64,000 bases of DNA, taken from contig NZ_JRFE01000017.1 in assembly GCF_000756305.1 (NCBI RefSeq), forward strand, positions 141,434 to 205,433. Reading direction: 5' to 3'. The translations under genes were made by a program, and so were the position numbers. This document shows positions 35,754 through 44,977 of the stretch, one piece after another. Positions within the stretch are counted from its first letter, which is position 1, and every line of letters starts with the position of its first letter. This DNA is from Myxosarcina sp. GI1. GTDB lineage: Bacteria > Cyanobacteriota > Cyanobacteriia > Cyanobacteriales > Xenococcaceae. A model generated the notes under the pieces. It was not told where the DNA came from. It saw only the letters and a program-made list of their open reading frames with translations, and made no database searches.

Positions 35754-36710
35754 ATGAATAAGGTCGTTACTTATAGCCCCGCTTATACATTAGTTCCTAC
35801 ATATGAATGTTTTAATCGCTGTAGCTACTGCAATTTCAGAGTAGATATTGGAAAAGATATCTGGTTAACTATTTCAGCAGCAAAAAATAAGCTAAAAAAT
35901 CTACCATCTACACAAATAGCTGAAATATTGGTTCTTAGTGGCGAAGTTCATCCAGCTTCTTCTCGAAGAGCTTCCTGGTTTGAGAGAATCTATCAGTTAT
36001 GTGAGTTAGCACTATCAATGGATTTTCTGCCACATACCAATGTCGGTCCATTGAGTTGGCAAGAAATGAAGCAATTGAAACAAGTTAATGTTTCATTGGG
36101 TTTGATGTTAGAACAGTTAAACCCTAAATTTCTGACCACCGTACATCGGCAAGCACCAAGTAAAAAACCAGAACTGCGCTTACAGCAGTTAGAATGGGCA
36201 GGAAAACTAAAAATTCCTTTCACTACAGGTTTGCTATTGGGAATTGGCGAAACTAAAGCAGACCGCCAAGAAACTTTAGAGGCGATCGCCAATATCCATC
36301 GAAAATGGGGCAACATTCAGGAAGTTATTTTGCAACCTCATAGTGTAGGAAGCAGACAACAACTAAATGCTCCCAGTTTTACTCCTCACTTATTGGTGGA
36401 AACGATCGCTCAAGCTCGCGCAATTCTACCTGATAGTATAGCCATTCAAATACCACCAAATTTAGTTACGCCTCAATTTTTCTGGGATTGTTTGGCAGCA
36501 GGAGCAACAGATTTAGGAGGAATAAGTCCGAAAGATGAAGTTAATCCAGACTATCCCCATCCTACAAAAGATTACCTTGAGAAAATTTTAGAGCCTGCTG
36601 GCTGGCAGCTAAAACCTCGTTTGCCAGTGTATCAACAGTATTATTCTTGGCTATCACCTGCTTTACAAAGCGCAGTTAAAGCTAAGGCAAAAGCTCTGAA
36701 ATGCTTTTAA
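35754..36710 (+). CDS. cofG: 7,8-didemethyl-8-hydroxy-5-deazariboflavin (FO) synthase subunit CofG
   Basis: CofG is a radical-SAM enzyme completing the deazaflavin FO from the product of CofH. The [4Fe-4S]-binding CxxxCxxC is at Cys19, Cys23 and Cys26 (ECFNRCSYC), followed by VLSGEVHPASS and TGLLLGIGETKADR. 318 residues matches the single-domain CofG rather than the fused FbiC. In cyanobacteria FO serves as the antenna of 8-HDF photolyases; cofH and a photolyase gene are not in this window. It is divergent from psbA with only about 150 bp between them. Confidence 0.93.
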   Translation: MNKVVTYSPAYTLVPTYECFNRCSYCNFRVDIGKDIWLTISAAKNKLKNLPSTQIAEILVLSGEVHPASSRRASWFERIYQLCELALSMDFLPHTNVGPLSWQEMKQLKQVNVSLGLMLEQLNPKFLTTVHRQAPSKKPELRLQQLEWAGKLKIPFTTGLLLGIGETKADRQETLEAIANIHRKWGNIQEVILQPHSVGSRQQLNAPSFTPHLLVETIAQARAILPDSIAIQIPPNLVTPQFFWDCLAAGATDLGGISPKDEVNPDYPHPTKDYLEKILEPAGWQLKPRLPVYQQYYSWLSPALQSAVKAKAKALKCF

Positions 36711-36746
36711 ATTGAAAGTAATTTACAGAGTGAAAATTAAAAAATT

Positions 36747-37616
36747 ATGTTTGAAGTTGCAAAAGAACAAAAACAGTACGAAACTTTTATTCTTAAAGAT
36801 AAATCGGCAGGCTCGGAAATAGAGGTAGTACCAGAAAGAGGGGGAATTATTTCTCGCTGGCGCGATCGCGATGGAGAAATTTTTTATTTGGATACACAGA
36901 GATTTGCCAATCGAGAACAAAGCGTACGTGGTGGCAATCCCATACTGTTTCCAATTTGTGGCAATTTAATAAATGACACTTACACTTACCAGGGACGAGA
37001 ATACAAACTAAAACAACATGGATTTGCTCGCGATCTACCCTGGCAAGTAACAGCAACTAAAACTAATGATTGTGCAAGTATTACTATCGCTTTGAGTAGT
37101 AACGATAAGACTCTCGCTGTTTATCCGTTTGAATTTGAACTAGTTTTTACCTATCAGCTACAGGGTAATAGTTTGACAATACTCCAGCAATATACCAACA
37201 AGTCTCAAGAAGTAATGCCGTTTTCGGCTGGTTTTCATCCTTATTTCGCAGTGACGGACAAAGAGCGTTTAGAATTTGATATTCCTAGCGATCGCTACAC
37301 AGAAAAAGAAAGTCAAGAAACTCATGCTTTTGATGGTAATTTTGATTTTAAACGAGAAGAAATTGATGTGGCATTTACTTCGCTTCATAGACAGTCAGCA
37401 ACATGGCGCGATCGCTCGACAAATAGACAGATAGTTATTGACTGCGATCGCTTTTACAATACTTTGGTTTTTTGGACTGTAAAAGGCAAAGATTATATTT
37501 GCCTCGAACCCTGGAGCGCACCGCGTAACGCTTTAAACACAAAAGATCGGCTAACCTACATCGAACCTGGAAGTACGTTCGAGTCTGTTTTAAAGTTGGT
37601 TTGCAGTTCTTTGTAA
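36747..37616 (+). CDS. Aldose 1-epimerase family (galactose mutarotase-like)
   Basis: The 289-residue beta-sandwich protein carries the mutarotase signatures: GGNPILFPICGNL near residue 58, KQHGFARDLPW with the first catalytic-type His, and AGFHPYFAV with the second, ending in YICLEPWSAPRNALN with the catalytic-type Glu. It interconverts anomers of hexoses or acts on hexose-6-phosphates, so the precise sugar is unknown. The start is 36 bp beyond the cofG stop on the same strand, so co-transcription is possible, though no shared pathway is apparent. Confidence 0.9.
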   Translation: MFEVAKEQKQYETFILKDKSAGSEIEVVPERGGIISRWRDRDGEIFYLDTQRFANREQSVRGGNPILFPICGNLINDTYTYQGREYKLKQHGFARDLPWQVTATKTNDCASITIALSSNDKTLAVYPFEFELVFTYQLQGNSLTILQQYTNKSQEVMPFSAGFHPYFAVTDKERLEFDIPSDRYTEKESQETHAFDGNFDFKREEIDVAFTSLHRQSATWRDRSTNRQIVIDCDRFYNTLVFWTVKGKDYICLEPWSAPRNALNTKDRLTYIEPGSTFESVLKLVCSSL

Positions 37617-37664
37617 GATTTTGCTCGATTTTTTTCAAAATCTATGTTAAATTTAATAACCGTG

Positions 37665-37686
37665 CGAACAAAACGCTATTTGTTCG
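37665..37686. repeat. Hairpin directly upstream of tRNA-Lys
   Basis: CGAACAAA (37665-37672) pairs perfectly with TTTGTTCG (37679-37686) around a six-base ACGCTA loop. It ends one base before the first nucleotide of mature tRNA-Lys. It could terminate upstream transcription or affect 5' processing by RNase P, but there is no T-run. Confidence 0.45.
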
Positions 37687-37687
37687 A

Positions 37688-37759
37688 GGGTCGCTAGCTC
37701 AACGGTAGAGTACTCGGCTTTTAACCGATTGGTTCTGGGTTCGAATCCCAGGCGACCCA
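37688..37759 (+). tRNA. tRNA-Lys (anticodon UUU)
   Basis: A 72-nt cloverleaf: acceptor GGGTCGC/GCGACCC, D-arm GCTC...GAGT with the AACGGTA loop, anticodon loop CTTTTAA (TTT at positions 34-36), and T-arm CTGGG-TTCGAAT-CCCAG. The discriminator is A and CCA is not encoded. Base pair 27-43 appears mismatched (C-T); the other anticodon-stem pairs hold. Confidence 0.97.
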
Positions 37760-37835
37760 TAATTGTTGTTTACACAGTATTTTGTCGTAATTTACGTACA
37801 AAAGTAAATTGTGGGATACGATAAAGGCGATTGCT

Positions 37836-37864
37836 CTCAATTATTATAAATATAAATAATTGAG
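37836..37864. repeat. AT-rich hairpin downstream of tRNA-Lys
   Basis: CTCAATTATT (37836-37845) and AATAATTGAG (37855-37864) are exact complements around a nine-base AT loop. It is nested in a larger imperfect symmetry between GGCGATTG at 37827 and AATCGCC near 37898. No T-run follows directly. It may be a tRNA-Lys transcript end or a small repeat. Confidence 0.4.
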
Positions 37865-37980
37865 GTATTTGGCGATTTGAAAGCTGTACAAAGCGTAATC
37901 GCCCACAACGAGTCTTTTATAAATCTTTTAATTTAATAAGCTCGCATTTTTTTTTACTATCATTTTATTTACAAACGTAT

Positions 37981-38733
37981 TTATACATTGACTATAAGGT
38001 TAGGAATGAAATGTTTGTTGCGCTCATCAGGGTATCCTCTAGGATTACAAACTACCCTTGTGTTGCCAATTATATAGTTTTGCTGTGAATGAATATGACC
38101 ATGAACCCAAACATTAATAGCAGATTTGTTTACAAAAGCATCAAGGTGTGAAGCATAGGCTGCACTCAAAATGTCGTCTCGATCGCGTTCCGAAACCGAT
38201 CGCTTACTAGGTGCATGATGTGTAATTACAACGACTTTTTTTCGATTTTCTCTCAGATTTGTTGTCTGCTCATGCAGCCACATTAATGATTTTCTGTGAA
38301 TAATAGCAGTATCTAGTGATCGAAGCTTGCGATACTGTGGGCTGACACGAATTTTTCGATAGTCTGTCATCACTTGTGTCGCTTGATAGCCAGCAATCTT
38401 AGGATCGCCAAACAGCTTAAAGTTTGTCCACAGCGTACACCCCAAAAATGTAACTTCTCCAACAACCAAGCTATCATTTTCCAAAACATGGATGTTTGTC
38501 TTTGCGGCTAGTTGCTTTAGGTCATTGATATGTTTGGGAAATGCTCTGCCATAGTACTCATGATTACCAAGCACATAAATTACTGGTTTATCTGGAAAGT
38601 TTGTTATAGCCCAGGCAATTCCCTTTTTGCCGACATGAATATCTCCCGCAAGAATGACTACATCCGCATCTGTCTGAGGAGGATGAAATAATTCAAATTC
38701 ATTGTGCAAATCACTGAGGATATGTAACTTCAT
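37981..38733 (-). CDS. Calcineurin-like metallophosphoesterase
   Basis: The 250-residue protein shows the metal-binding blocks in order: LHILSDLHNEFE (D-x-H), VILAGDIHVGKKG, YVLGNHEYYG (GNHE), VVITHHAPS and VWVHGHIHSQQNY (GH-x-H). All ligands of the dinuclear centre are present. The substrate is unknown; close relatives act on small phosphoesters or nucleotides. It is monocistronic, next to the tRNA gene. Its Lys-rich composition and fewer HIP1 sites are compatible with a transferred gene, but that evidence is weak. Confidence 0.9.
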   Translation of the reverse strand: MKLHILSDLHNEFELFHPPQTDADVVILAGDIHVGKKGIAWAITNFPDKPVIYVLGNHEYYGRAFPKHINDLKQLAAKTNIHVLENDSLVVGEVTFLGCTLWTNFKLFGDPKIAGYQATQVMTDYRKIRVSPQYRKLRSLDTAIIHRKSLMWLHEQTTNLRENRKKVVVITHHAPSKRSVSERDRDDILSAAYASHLDAFVNKSAINVWVHGHIHSQQNYIIGNTRVVCNPRGYPDERNKHFIPNLIVNV

Positions 38734-39021
38734 GTCACATCAACAGTAAGACGTATAGCTATTTATTGTACGTAAACTTATTGGATATTATTCTATAGGT
38801 GGAAAAACCTCCTAAAAAAACCACTTGAATAGGTTAAGGTCATCTCAAGCATTGTTCTTGGTTTGCCGAATCTAGCCTTATGTAACTAACTGTTAAGAAA
38901 ACTGAGTTTATCTACACAAAACAGCTAAAAGTGTGTAAAAACCAGTAGTGTTTGCGATACTCTGTCTGTCAATTAGTATATTAATACTCTATACATCCAC
39001 TACTGAGATAAAATCTAGTAC

Positions 39022-42000
39022 ATGGTTCATATCAAGCGCGTTGAACTATCCCATTTTAAATCTTTTGGCGGTACGACAAAAATACCGATACTGCCTGGTT
39101 TTACGGTGGTTTCGGGACCAAATGGTTCGGGAAAATCTAATATTTTAGACGCGCTGCTATTTTGTCTGGGTTTGGCTAGTTCTAAAGGAATGCGTGCCGA
39201 TCGCCTGCCAGATTTGATCAATCATAAATATAGTAGCAATGGAAATAGTAAAGGGACGGAAACCGTAGTTTCGGTTACTTTCGATCTGTCAGATTTAGGA
39301 GATTTATCAGATACAGTTGCTGCTGCTTCAGAAGTAACTCTCGTATCTTCAGAAGAGTTAAAAGCTGTAGAAAATAACGGTAACGGTAACGGTCATCATT
39401 ATGAAGCTGAGAGCGAACTGAAAACAGAGACATCAGAAGTAAGGGAAACCAAAGACAGTAATAAAGTAGTAGCAATTTCTAATAACGGTGTTTGGGAGTG
39501 GAAAGTAACTAGACGCTTGCGAGTGGGTAAAAACGGCAATTACTCTTCCACCTTCTATATCAACGATGCGGTAGCGACGGCGACTGAAGTACACGAACAG
39601 CTAGAAAAATTAAGAATTTATCCCGAAGGATACAATGTCGTGCTGCAAGGTGACGTTACGCGTATCATTACTATGAATTCGCGAGAGAGAAGGGAAATTA
39701 TTGACGAACTGGCGGGAGTGGCAGCATTCGATCGCAAAATTCAGCAAACGCGCAATACACTTGATAAAGTCCGAGAAAAAGCCGAAAAATGTCAGATTAT
39801 TGCTCAGGAACTGGTAGCAAATCGCGATCGCTTGGCAGCGGATCGGGTAAAGGCTGAAAAATACCGCAAGTTAAAAGAGAAAATACAGGAAAAGCAACAG
39901 CAAGAGATAGTTTTAGTCTGGCGATCGCTCCAGCAACAGCAGCAAGAGTTACAAGCGGCTTTTAGTAAGGGAGAAAACACGACAGTAAGACTGACTACAG
40001 AGTTAGAAAAACTCAACACCGACATAAAAGAAAAAACAGTCCAGTTAGAAGAACTAAACGCTAAAGTAAAGGCTTTAGGAGAAGACGAACAGCTATCGGT
40101 AGCCTCTGAGTTGGCAACTCATAAAGCCAAACGCCATCAGCTACAGCAACAACAAAGCGAGTTGACTAACACCAGTCAGCAAAAACAATTATCTCTGGTA
40201 CAAACACAACAATGTTTAGAAGAGCATCGACGAGAAATAAGTCAACTTGCTAACGAGAAAAATAAATTAAGCGATCGCCTTCCCGAACTTACTCAGCAAG
40301 TAGACGAAGCTAAAGAAACCGTAGCTAAAACTAAAGAAAATGCCGATGCGATCGCGGCAGCTTCTGAGGCTTGGGTACAAGAACAGGCGAGTCTCACCCG
40401 TGAAGTTACGGCAATTCAAAATACTCTCAACCCCCAGCGTACCGAACAAGCTAGAATTAGTGAAAAGCTGAGTCAATTAGAAACTAGTATTAGCCAGCAA
40501 AGCGCGTCGCTGGAAACTACCGAAAGCGAACTTGCTAGCAAACAAGCCGACTTTACAGCCTTATCAAGTCAGGTAAAAGAGGCAACGGCAGAGATAGCAG
40601 AACTCGCTCAACAGCTATCGGATGCGGAAAGCGATCGCAGCGTTCTTGAAGAAACCCAACAGCGTCTCTTAAACGAACAGCGAGATAAACAGCGTGCTTT
40701 AGATAAATTAGAAGCAACCAAACAGGCGCAGCAAGAAATACAGGGAACTTACGCCAGTAAAATCATTTTAAACTCTAACCTGTCTGGAGTTCATGGTCTA
40801 GTAGTGCAGTTGGGACAGGTAGAACCTCGTTACCAATTAGCTTTAGAAACGGCTGCTGGTGGCAGATTGGGTTTTATTGTTGTAGAAAGCGATCGCGTTG
40901 CCGCAGAAGGAATCGAACTTCTTAAAAGACAGCGCGCTGGTAGGGCAACTTTTTTACCACTCAATAAAATAAATTCTCCTAATACGGGCAATACAGCAAC
41001 GATGCGCTTCGGTCGAGGATTTATCGATCTGGCAGTTAACTTGGTAAGCTGTGACTCTCGCTACGATAAGATATTTGCTTACGTCTTCGGTAATACCGTA
41101 GTTTATGACAGCCTTGACAATGCGCGATCGCAGTTAGGAAAATATCGCATCGTTACTTTAGAAGGAGATCTTTTAGAAGCTAGTGGCGCGATGACGGGGG
41201 GAAGCAAATCTGCTCGTTCTACCCTGCATTTTGGTAACGCTACTACCAAAGAAAGCGATGCAGCCGAAACAATAAAGGATCGCTTGACAGAGTTATCCCG
41301 CATCATATCAGGTAATAGTCAAACAATAGCGGATTTAACAGTTCGAGTCAAGAATCTCGGTGAAAATTTAACCGAAGTTAGACAAGTTATCAGGGAAAAA
41401 CAGCTACGGCAACAACAATTAGAAACAGAAATCAAACGGCTAACGGGTCAGAGAGAATTATATATAAATCAGTTACATTTAAATCGCCAAGAAAGAGATA
41501 ACCTACAGACTCGTCTACAAAATTTGGCAGCAACTATTCCCAATTTAGAAACTCAATTACAACAATATCAACAACAGCTAGCTAAGTTAGAAGAATCTCA
41601 TTCTCAAAGCGAATGGCAACAGGTTCGAGCCTTAATTAAAAGTCAAGAAGATAATTTACATCAGCAAGAAATAGAACTCAGACAAACAGAAAGTCATCTG
41701 CAAGATTTAACCAATAACCAGCAGCGACTTACTGATAAAGTAGCTACAGCAGAACAATATATAACCGATATTCAAACAGAGCGAGAAACTATTGACGAAC
41801 AACAAACAAATATTGCTGAGGAACTAAAAGAAATCGAACAAAAAATAGCTGCCACTGAAGCCGAACTGCAACAGCTATCGGAAAAATTAGGAACTACCAA
41901 ACAAGAGCGCGATCGCAGCGAGCAAAGTCTTAGAGAATGGCGCGAAACTTATCAAAAGCAAGCTTGGCAATTGGAAAAACTAAGAGAAACCCAAAAGGAA

Positions 42001-42789
42001 AGACAAACTAGCATACAAACTTTACAACATCAAATAGCCGAACGCGAACGCGAACTACCCAATCCCATTCCAGAAATTCCCCAGTTAGTAAATGATATCG
42101 AAAGCGAACCAGGAGAGGCAATTGCTTTTAACAATTTAACAGAACAGTTAGAACAATTACAAAAACAAATTCGTAACGGACACAAACGCCTCGAAGCAAT
42201 GGAACCTGTAAATATGCTGGCGTTAGAAGAATACGAACAAACCGAAGCCAGACTACAGGAACTGTCGGACAAACTAGACACCATTGAAGCAGAAAGAACC
42301 GAATTATTACTCCGTGTCGAAAAGTTTACTACTTTACGTTTGCGAGCCTTTAAAGAAGCTTTTGATGCCGTAAACGAAAACTTTAAAATTATTTATGCCG
42401 AACTATCCGACGGTGACGGACATTTACAGCTAGAAGACGAAAACGATCCTTTTAATGGCGGTTTAAATCTCGTCGCCCATCCCAAAGGCAAACCCGTACA
42501 AAGATTGAGTTCGATGTCTGGGGGAGAAAAATCTTTAACTGCTCTTGGTTTTATCTTCTCCCTGCAAAAATATCGTCCCTCTCCTTTCTATGCCTTTGAT
42601 GAAGTGGATATGTTCCTCGACGGTGCTAATGTAGAAAAGCTTTCGCGTATGGTGAAAAAACAGGCGCAGGAAGCACAGTTTATCGTCGTCAGTCTGCGTC
42701 GTCCAATGATTGAAGCTTCGGAAAGAACCATCGGTGTAACTCAAGCCAGAGGCGCACATACTCAGGTGTTGGGAATTAAGATGAAGTAA
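39022..42789 (+). CDS. smc: Chromosome segregation protein SMC
   Basis: SMC is the ATPase that loops and compacts chromosomal DNA with ScpA/ScpB. The 1255-residue chain has the N-terminal head (Walker A GPNGSGKSN at 32-40), two long coiled coils flanking a hinge at about 575-735 (GVHGLVVQLGQVEPRYQLALETAAGGR; GDLLEASGAMTGG), and the C-terminal head with signature LSSMSGGEKSLTALGF and Walker B PFYAFDEVDMFLD. The head holds an insertion at about residues 91-156, low-complexity and acidic, with a six-base tandem repeat coding NGNGNG. The other ScpAB parts are not in the window. Confidence 0.97.
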   Translation: MVHIKRVELSHFKSFGGTTKIPILPGFTVVSGPNGSGKSNILDALLFCLGLASSKGMRADRLPDLINHKYSSNGNSKGTETVVSVTFDLSDLGDLSDTVAAASEVTLVSSEELKAVENNGNGNGHHYEAESELKTETSEVRETKDSNKVVAISNNGVWEWKVTRRLRVGKNGNYSSTFYINDAVATATEVHEQLEKLRIYPEGYNVVLQGDVTRIITMNSRERREIIDELAGVAAFDRKIQQTRNTLDKVREKAEKCQIIAQELVANRDRLAADRVKAEKYRKLKEKIQEKQQQEIVLVWRSLQQQQQELQAAFSKGENTTVRLTTELEKLNTDIKEKTVQLEELNAKVKALGEDEQLSVASELATHKAKRHQLQQQQSELTNTSQQKQLSLVQTQQCLEEHRREISQLANEKNKLSDRLPELTQQVDEAKETVAKTKENADAIAAASEAWVQEQASLTREVTAIQNTLNPQRTEQARISEKLSQLETSISQQSASLETTESELASKQADFTALSSQVKEATAEIAELAQQLSDAESDRSVLEETQQRLLNEQRDKQRALDKLEATKQAQQEIQGTYASKIILNSNLSGVHGLVVQLGQVEPRYQLALETAAGGRLGFIVVESDRVAAEGIELLKRQRAGRATFLPLNKINSPNTGNTATMRFGRGFIDLAVNLVSCDSRYDKIFAYVFGNTVVYDSLDNARSQLGKYRIVTLEGDLLEASGAMTGGSKSARSTLHFGNATTKESDAAETIKDRLTELSRIISGNSQTIADLTVRVKNLGENLTEVRQVIREKQLRQQQLETEIKRLTGQRELYINQLHLNRQERDNLQTRLQNLAATIPNLETQLQQYQQQLAKLEESHSQSEWQQVRALIKSQEDNLHQQEIELRQTESHLQDLTNNQQRLTDKVATAEQYITDIQTERETIDEQQTNIAEELKEIEQKIAATEAELQQLSEKLGTTKQERDRSEQSLREWRETYQKQAWQLEKLRETQKERQTSIQTLQHQIAERERELPNPIPEIPQLVNDIESEPGEAIAFNNLTEQLEQLQKQIRNGHKRLEAMEPVNMLALEEYEQTEARLQELSDKLDTIEAERTELLLRVEKFTTLRLRAFKEAFDAVNENFKIIYAELSDGDGHLQLEDENDPFNGGLNLVAHPKGKPVQRLSSMSGGEKSLTALGFIFSLQKYRPSPFYAFDEVDMFLDGANVEKLSRMVKKQAQEAQFIVVSLRRPMIEASERTIGVTQARGAHTQVLGIKMK

Positions 42790-43725
42790 TTTCGCGCAGA
42801 GACACAGAGGCACAGAGAAAAAATGTAATACATTTAGTATTACATTTAATTGTTAGTAAAAACAAGCGATAAATTGCTTTTATAATCAACATCATCACAC
42901 CAAAATAACATTTGATACCTAGTTTCCAAAATAATTTCTAATGTCACACCATCAATATTTAGTGGGTAAACTGTTGCGGAAATTATAGTTAAATCTTTTA
43001 AAGGAAAGCGATCTCCTAAATTAAATACGGGATAATCTTCTATATCTTCTAAATATATTTTTTCAAAGCGGTCATATGTTTCTACAAAACAAAGTCCCTC
43101 ATCTAAAAAAAATCTATGCCAGCAGTTTTGTTTTCTTAGTTTTATCCAAATGACAAATAAACTAAAAATTTTTGTATTGGCATCTTTTCCTCCTACACAA
43201 AATATTTTTTCTATCTTTTTGCCAGTAATATCAGAAATATTGCCTTGATTATCTTGAAATATTCGATTTATAAATTATATACATTAAGCGGATTAAATAT
43301 TAAAATCATGAAACTTGCGATCGAGCGATGTAAAGAGAGTTATTAATGGTTACGAGAATTAAACTGAAGATAAAGCAGTAGCATAAGAGGAAGCTATTGA
43401 AGATACCATAGAACAAGCAACCATGCAAATTTCTAATAATTTGGTTTCTGTTATTAGAAATTTGATTGCTAGTAATAAAGCTTCTTAATAACTGTTAAAA
43501 AAATACTTAGAAACGAATCGTACTATGCAAGTTAAACTTCAATTTGTTAAGCGATCGCGCTATAAAATATAAGCAAGCAGCAAAATTCTGAAATTACAAT
43601 ACTATGGTCAAATCGCACTTTAAACCGATCGCATTTCTAAAAACTATTTATTTCTAAATAAAAAAAGCGATCGCGTTATTATTTTCCAGTAATATTAATT
43701 CTCTTTATTTATCCAAATAGCTATT
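42790..43725. other. 936-bp stretch of decayed sequence after smc
   Basis: The stretch begins with a short CAGAG-repeat (42794-42817) of a type scattered through bacterial genomes. It then holds a start-less minus-strand frame (listed separately) and a fragmentary plus-strand stretch (about 43310-43488). That stretch reads MKLAIERCKESY, is broken by stops, and ends in an open piece EEAIEDTIEQATMQISNNLVSVI. HIP1 sites follow. No intact gene is seen; it looks like the graveyard of two small genes. Confidence 0.5.
42846..43274 (-). pseudogene. 5'-truncated hypothetical gene
   Basis: A 143-codon frame runs from 43274 to TAA at 42848-42846 without an ATG, GTG or TTG near its beginning; the first Met comes close to the C-terminus. 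It reads NISDITGKKIEKIFCVGG, then NCWHRFFLDEGLCFVETYD and DYPVFNLGDRFPL, ending LSLVFTNN. The composition looks like a real AT-rich protein-coding sequence. I do not recognise a family. Upstream, the frame is closed by TAA, so the N-terminal part is probably lost. Confidence 0.5.
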
Positions 43726-44160
43726 TCAATTAATAATTTCAACTAAAGCCGCTTCTAATATTTCAATCAGGCGATCGATGTCTTCTGTTACTTCCGCAAA
43801 ACAATCGGGTGGTGCTGACGTTGGTTGATAGTTAATTAGTTTTACTTGTCCTTCGCCAATAGCCAAAATCAAAACTTCAGTTTCTGGTTGGTAGCCGTCA
43901 ATTATGCCTAAAATTTCTTGTATTTGCCCTCTAGTATTCTGATTTAATTTTTCGATATCTTCTTTAGCGCAAACTACAAAGTGAGGCTCAGGCTGTAGAT
44001 CGATACCGAGAATATGAATATTGTCTGAGTTTTGCCATTCTTGCTGTAAACCCCAAACTAAAGCCGCCAATTGCTTTTGATTTTCTTCTACAAAACGATC
44101 TAGTTGCAATCGCCATTTTTGTTGTGCTATTTCTGGTCTATTTTTACCAAATCCAATCAT
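43726..44160 (-). CDS. Conserved hypothetical cytosolic protein
   Basis: I do not recognise a named family. The 144-residue product starts with a basic helix (EIAQQKWRLQLDRFVEENQKQLAALVWGLQQEW), continues with an alternating strand/helix region including HILGIDLQPEPHFVVCAKEDIEKLN, and ends in a helix-rich acidic tail. It has no signal or transmembrane segment. It resembles small cyanobacterial proteins of unknown role that often stand alone; that impression is unaligned. Confidence 0.7.
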   Translation of the reverse strand: MIGFGKNRPEIAQQKWRLQLDRFVEENQKQLAALVWGLQQEWQNSDNIHILGIDLQPEPHFVVCAKEDIEKLNQNTRGQIQEILGIIDGYQPETEVLILAIGEGQVKLINYQPTSAPPDCFAEVTEDIDRLIEILEAALVEIIN

Positions 44161-44319
44161 AGTAAAGTTAAGTTATCTGTTTTTGTAGGCGATCGCCAGA
44201 TGAAAACTACTTGCTCTATAAATACCAGAAATCTACCACATTTCGTTTAAATTCTCTGTTTGATTTCTCGAACTCTAGATAATTTTACAACGACTATTGC
44301 GCTACAAATAACAATTCAC

Positions 44320-44392
44320 CAATAAACAATGAACAATAAGCAGTTAAACTCCCATTGTTCATTGCTAACTGCTCATTGCTCATCGTTTTACT
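44320..44392. repeat. Copy of the CAATGAACAATGAG hairpin repeat
   Basis: Arms around ACAATGAACAATAAGCAGTTA (44326-44346) and TAACTGCTCATTGCTCATCG (44366-44385) are mutually complementary with three wobble-type mismatches. The words GAACAATG and GCTCATTG recur. It lies just downstream of the 105-residue gene, like the copies at 4987 and 52320 that also sit at gene 3' ends. Confidence 0.5.
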
Positions 44393-44400
44393 CATATCAA

Positions 44401-44718
44401 CTATACTTCGCATTCCATTAGCGCAAACACGATCGCATCAAAACAAAACGCGGGCATAATTGGTAACGGACAAGACATTACCCAGCTAGCAATAATTGCC
44501 ACGATACTAATAATTACAGCAGCAGTAGCCCACCGCTTTTCTGTATCGGTAAAACCTTTTTCTTTTTTAATTGTCATTAAAATTTTAGAGGGAATTGGTT
44601 CTGGCATTACTCCGTTAGGTGGAAAAGCCCAATAGCGATCGTGGCGTTCGCTGATCAAATCCGTCCAACCATTATTATCGCACCATTCTTGTAGCCATTC
44701 ATCATGAAAGTGTTTCAT
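44401..44718 (-). CDS. Small hypothetical membrane protein
   Basis: The 105-residue protein has a Trp/His-rich cytosolic N-terminus (HDEWLQEWCDNNGW, then RHDRYWAFPPNG). Its C-terminal part has one or two hydrophobic segments (WATAAVIISIVAIIASWVM; LPIMPAFCFDAIVFALM). No family is recognised. It is on the same strand as the SNF2 gene, whose stop lies 259 bp upstream of its ATG, with a hairpin between them. Probably independently expressed. Confidence 0.6.
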   Translation of the reverse strand: MKHFHDEWLQEWCDNNGWTDLISERHDRYWAFPPNGVMPEPIPSKILMTIKKEKGFTDTEKRWATAAVIISIVAIIASWVMSCPLPIMPAFCFDAIVFALMECEV

Positions 44719-44777
44719 ATTGAAGTTAAAAAAGTAAATTTATTAAAAATTCTTATAAATAAGCAATATTAATTAAA

Positions 44778-44800
44778 GCTCGATTGATAATTAATCGAGC
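44778..44800 (-). terminator. Hairpin downstream of the SNF2 gene
   Basis: GCTCGATT (44778-44785) and AATCGAGC (44793-44800) pair perfectly around a seven-base loop. On the minus strand the stem is followed by TTTAATTAATATT. It lies about 180 bases beyond the SNF2 stop and upstream of the next minus-strand gene, so it may end the SNF2 transcript. Confidence 0.4.
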
Positions 44801-44977
44801 GTGTAATAAATTTAACAAAATGACTTTTATTTTTGAACTTTCTAGTATTTGTACTTAATAAAGCTTCATTAAATTTAGCCGATGTTAATAAATCGCTTTA
44901 TAACTAAAATTAGCTTTTTTAAATGAGTAAAAATACCTAAGATTCTATTTTAGCTAAAATTTTCAGTCTTAGTAAAT

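Noticed and set aside
43310..43488. Plus-strand gene after the truncated frame
   Set aside because: The stretch is broken by several stops in every frame; only fragments such as EEAIEDTIEQ remain, so it is described as decayed sequence.
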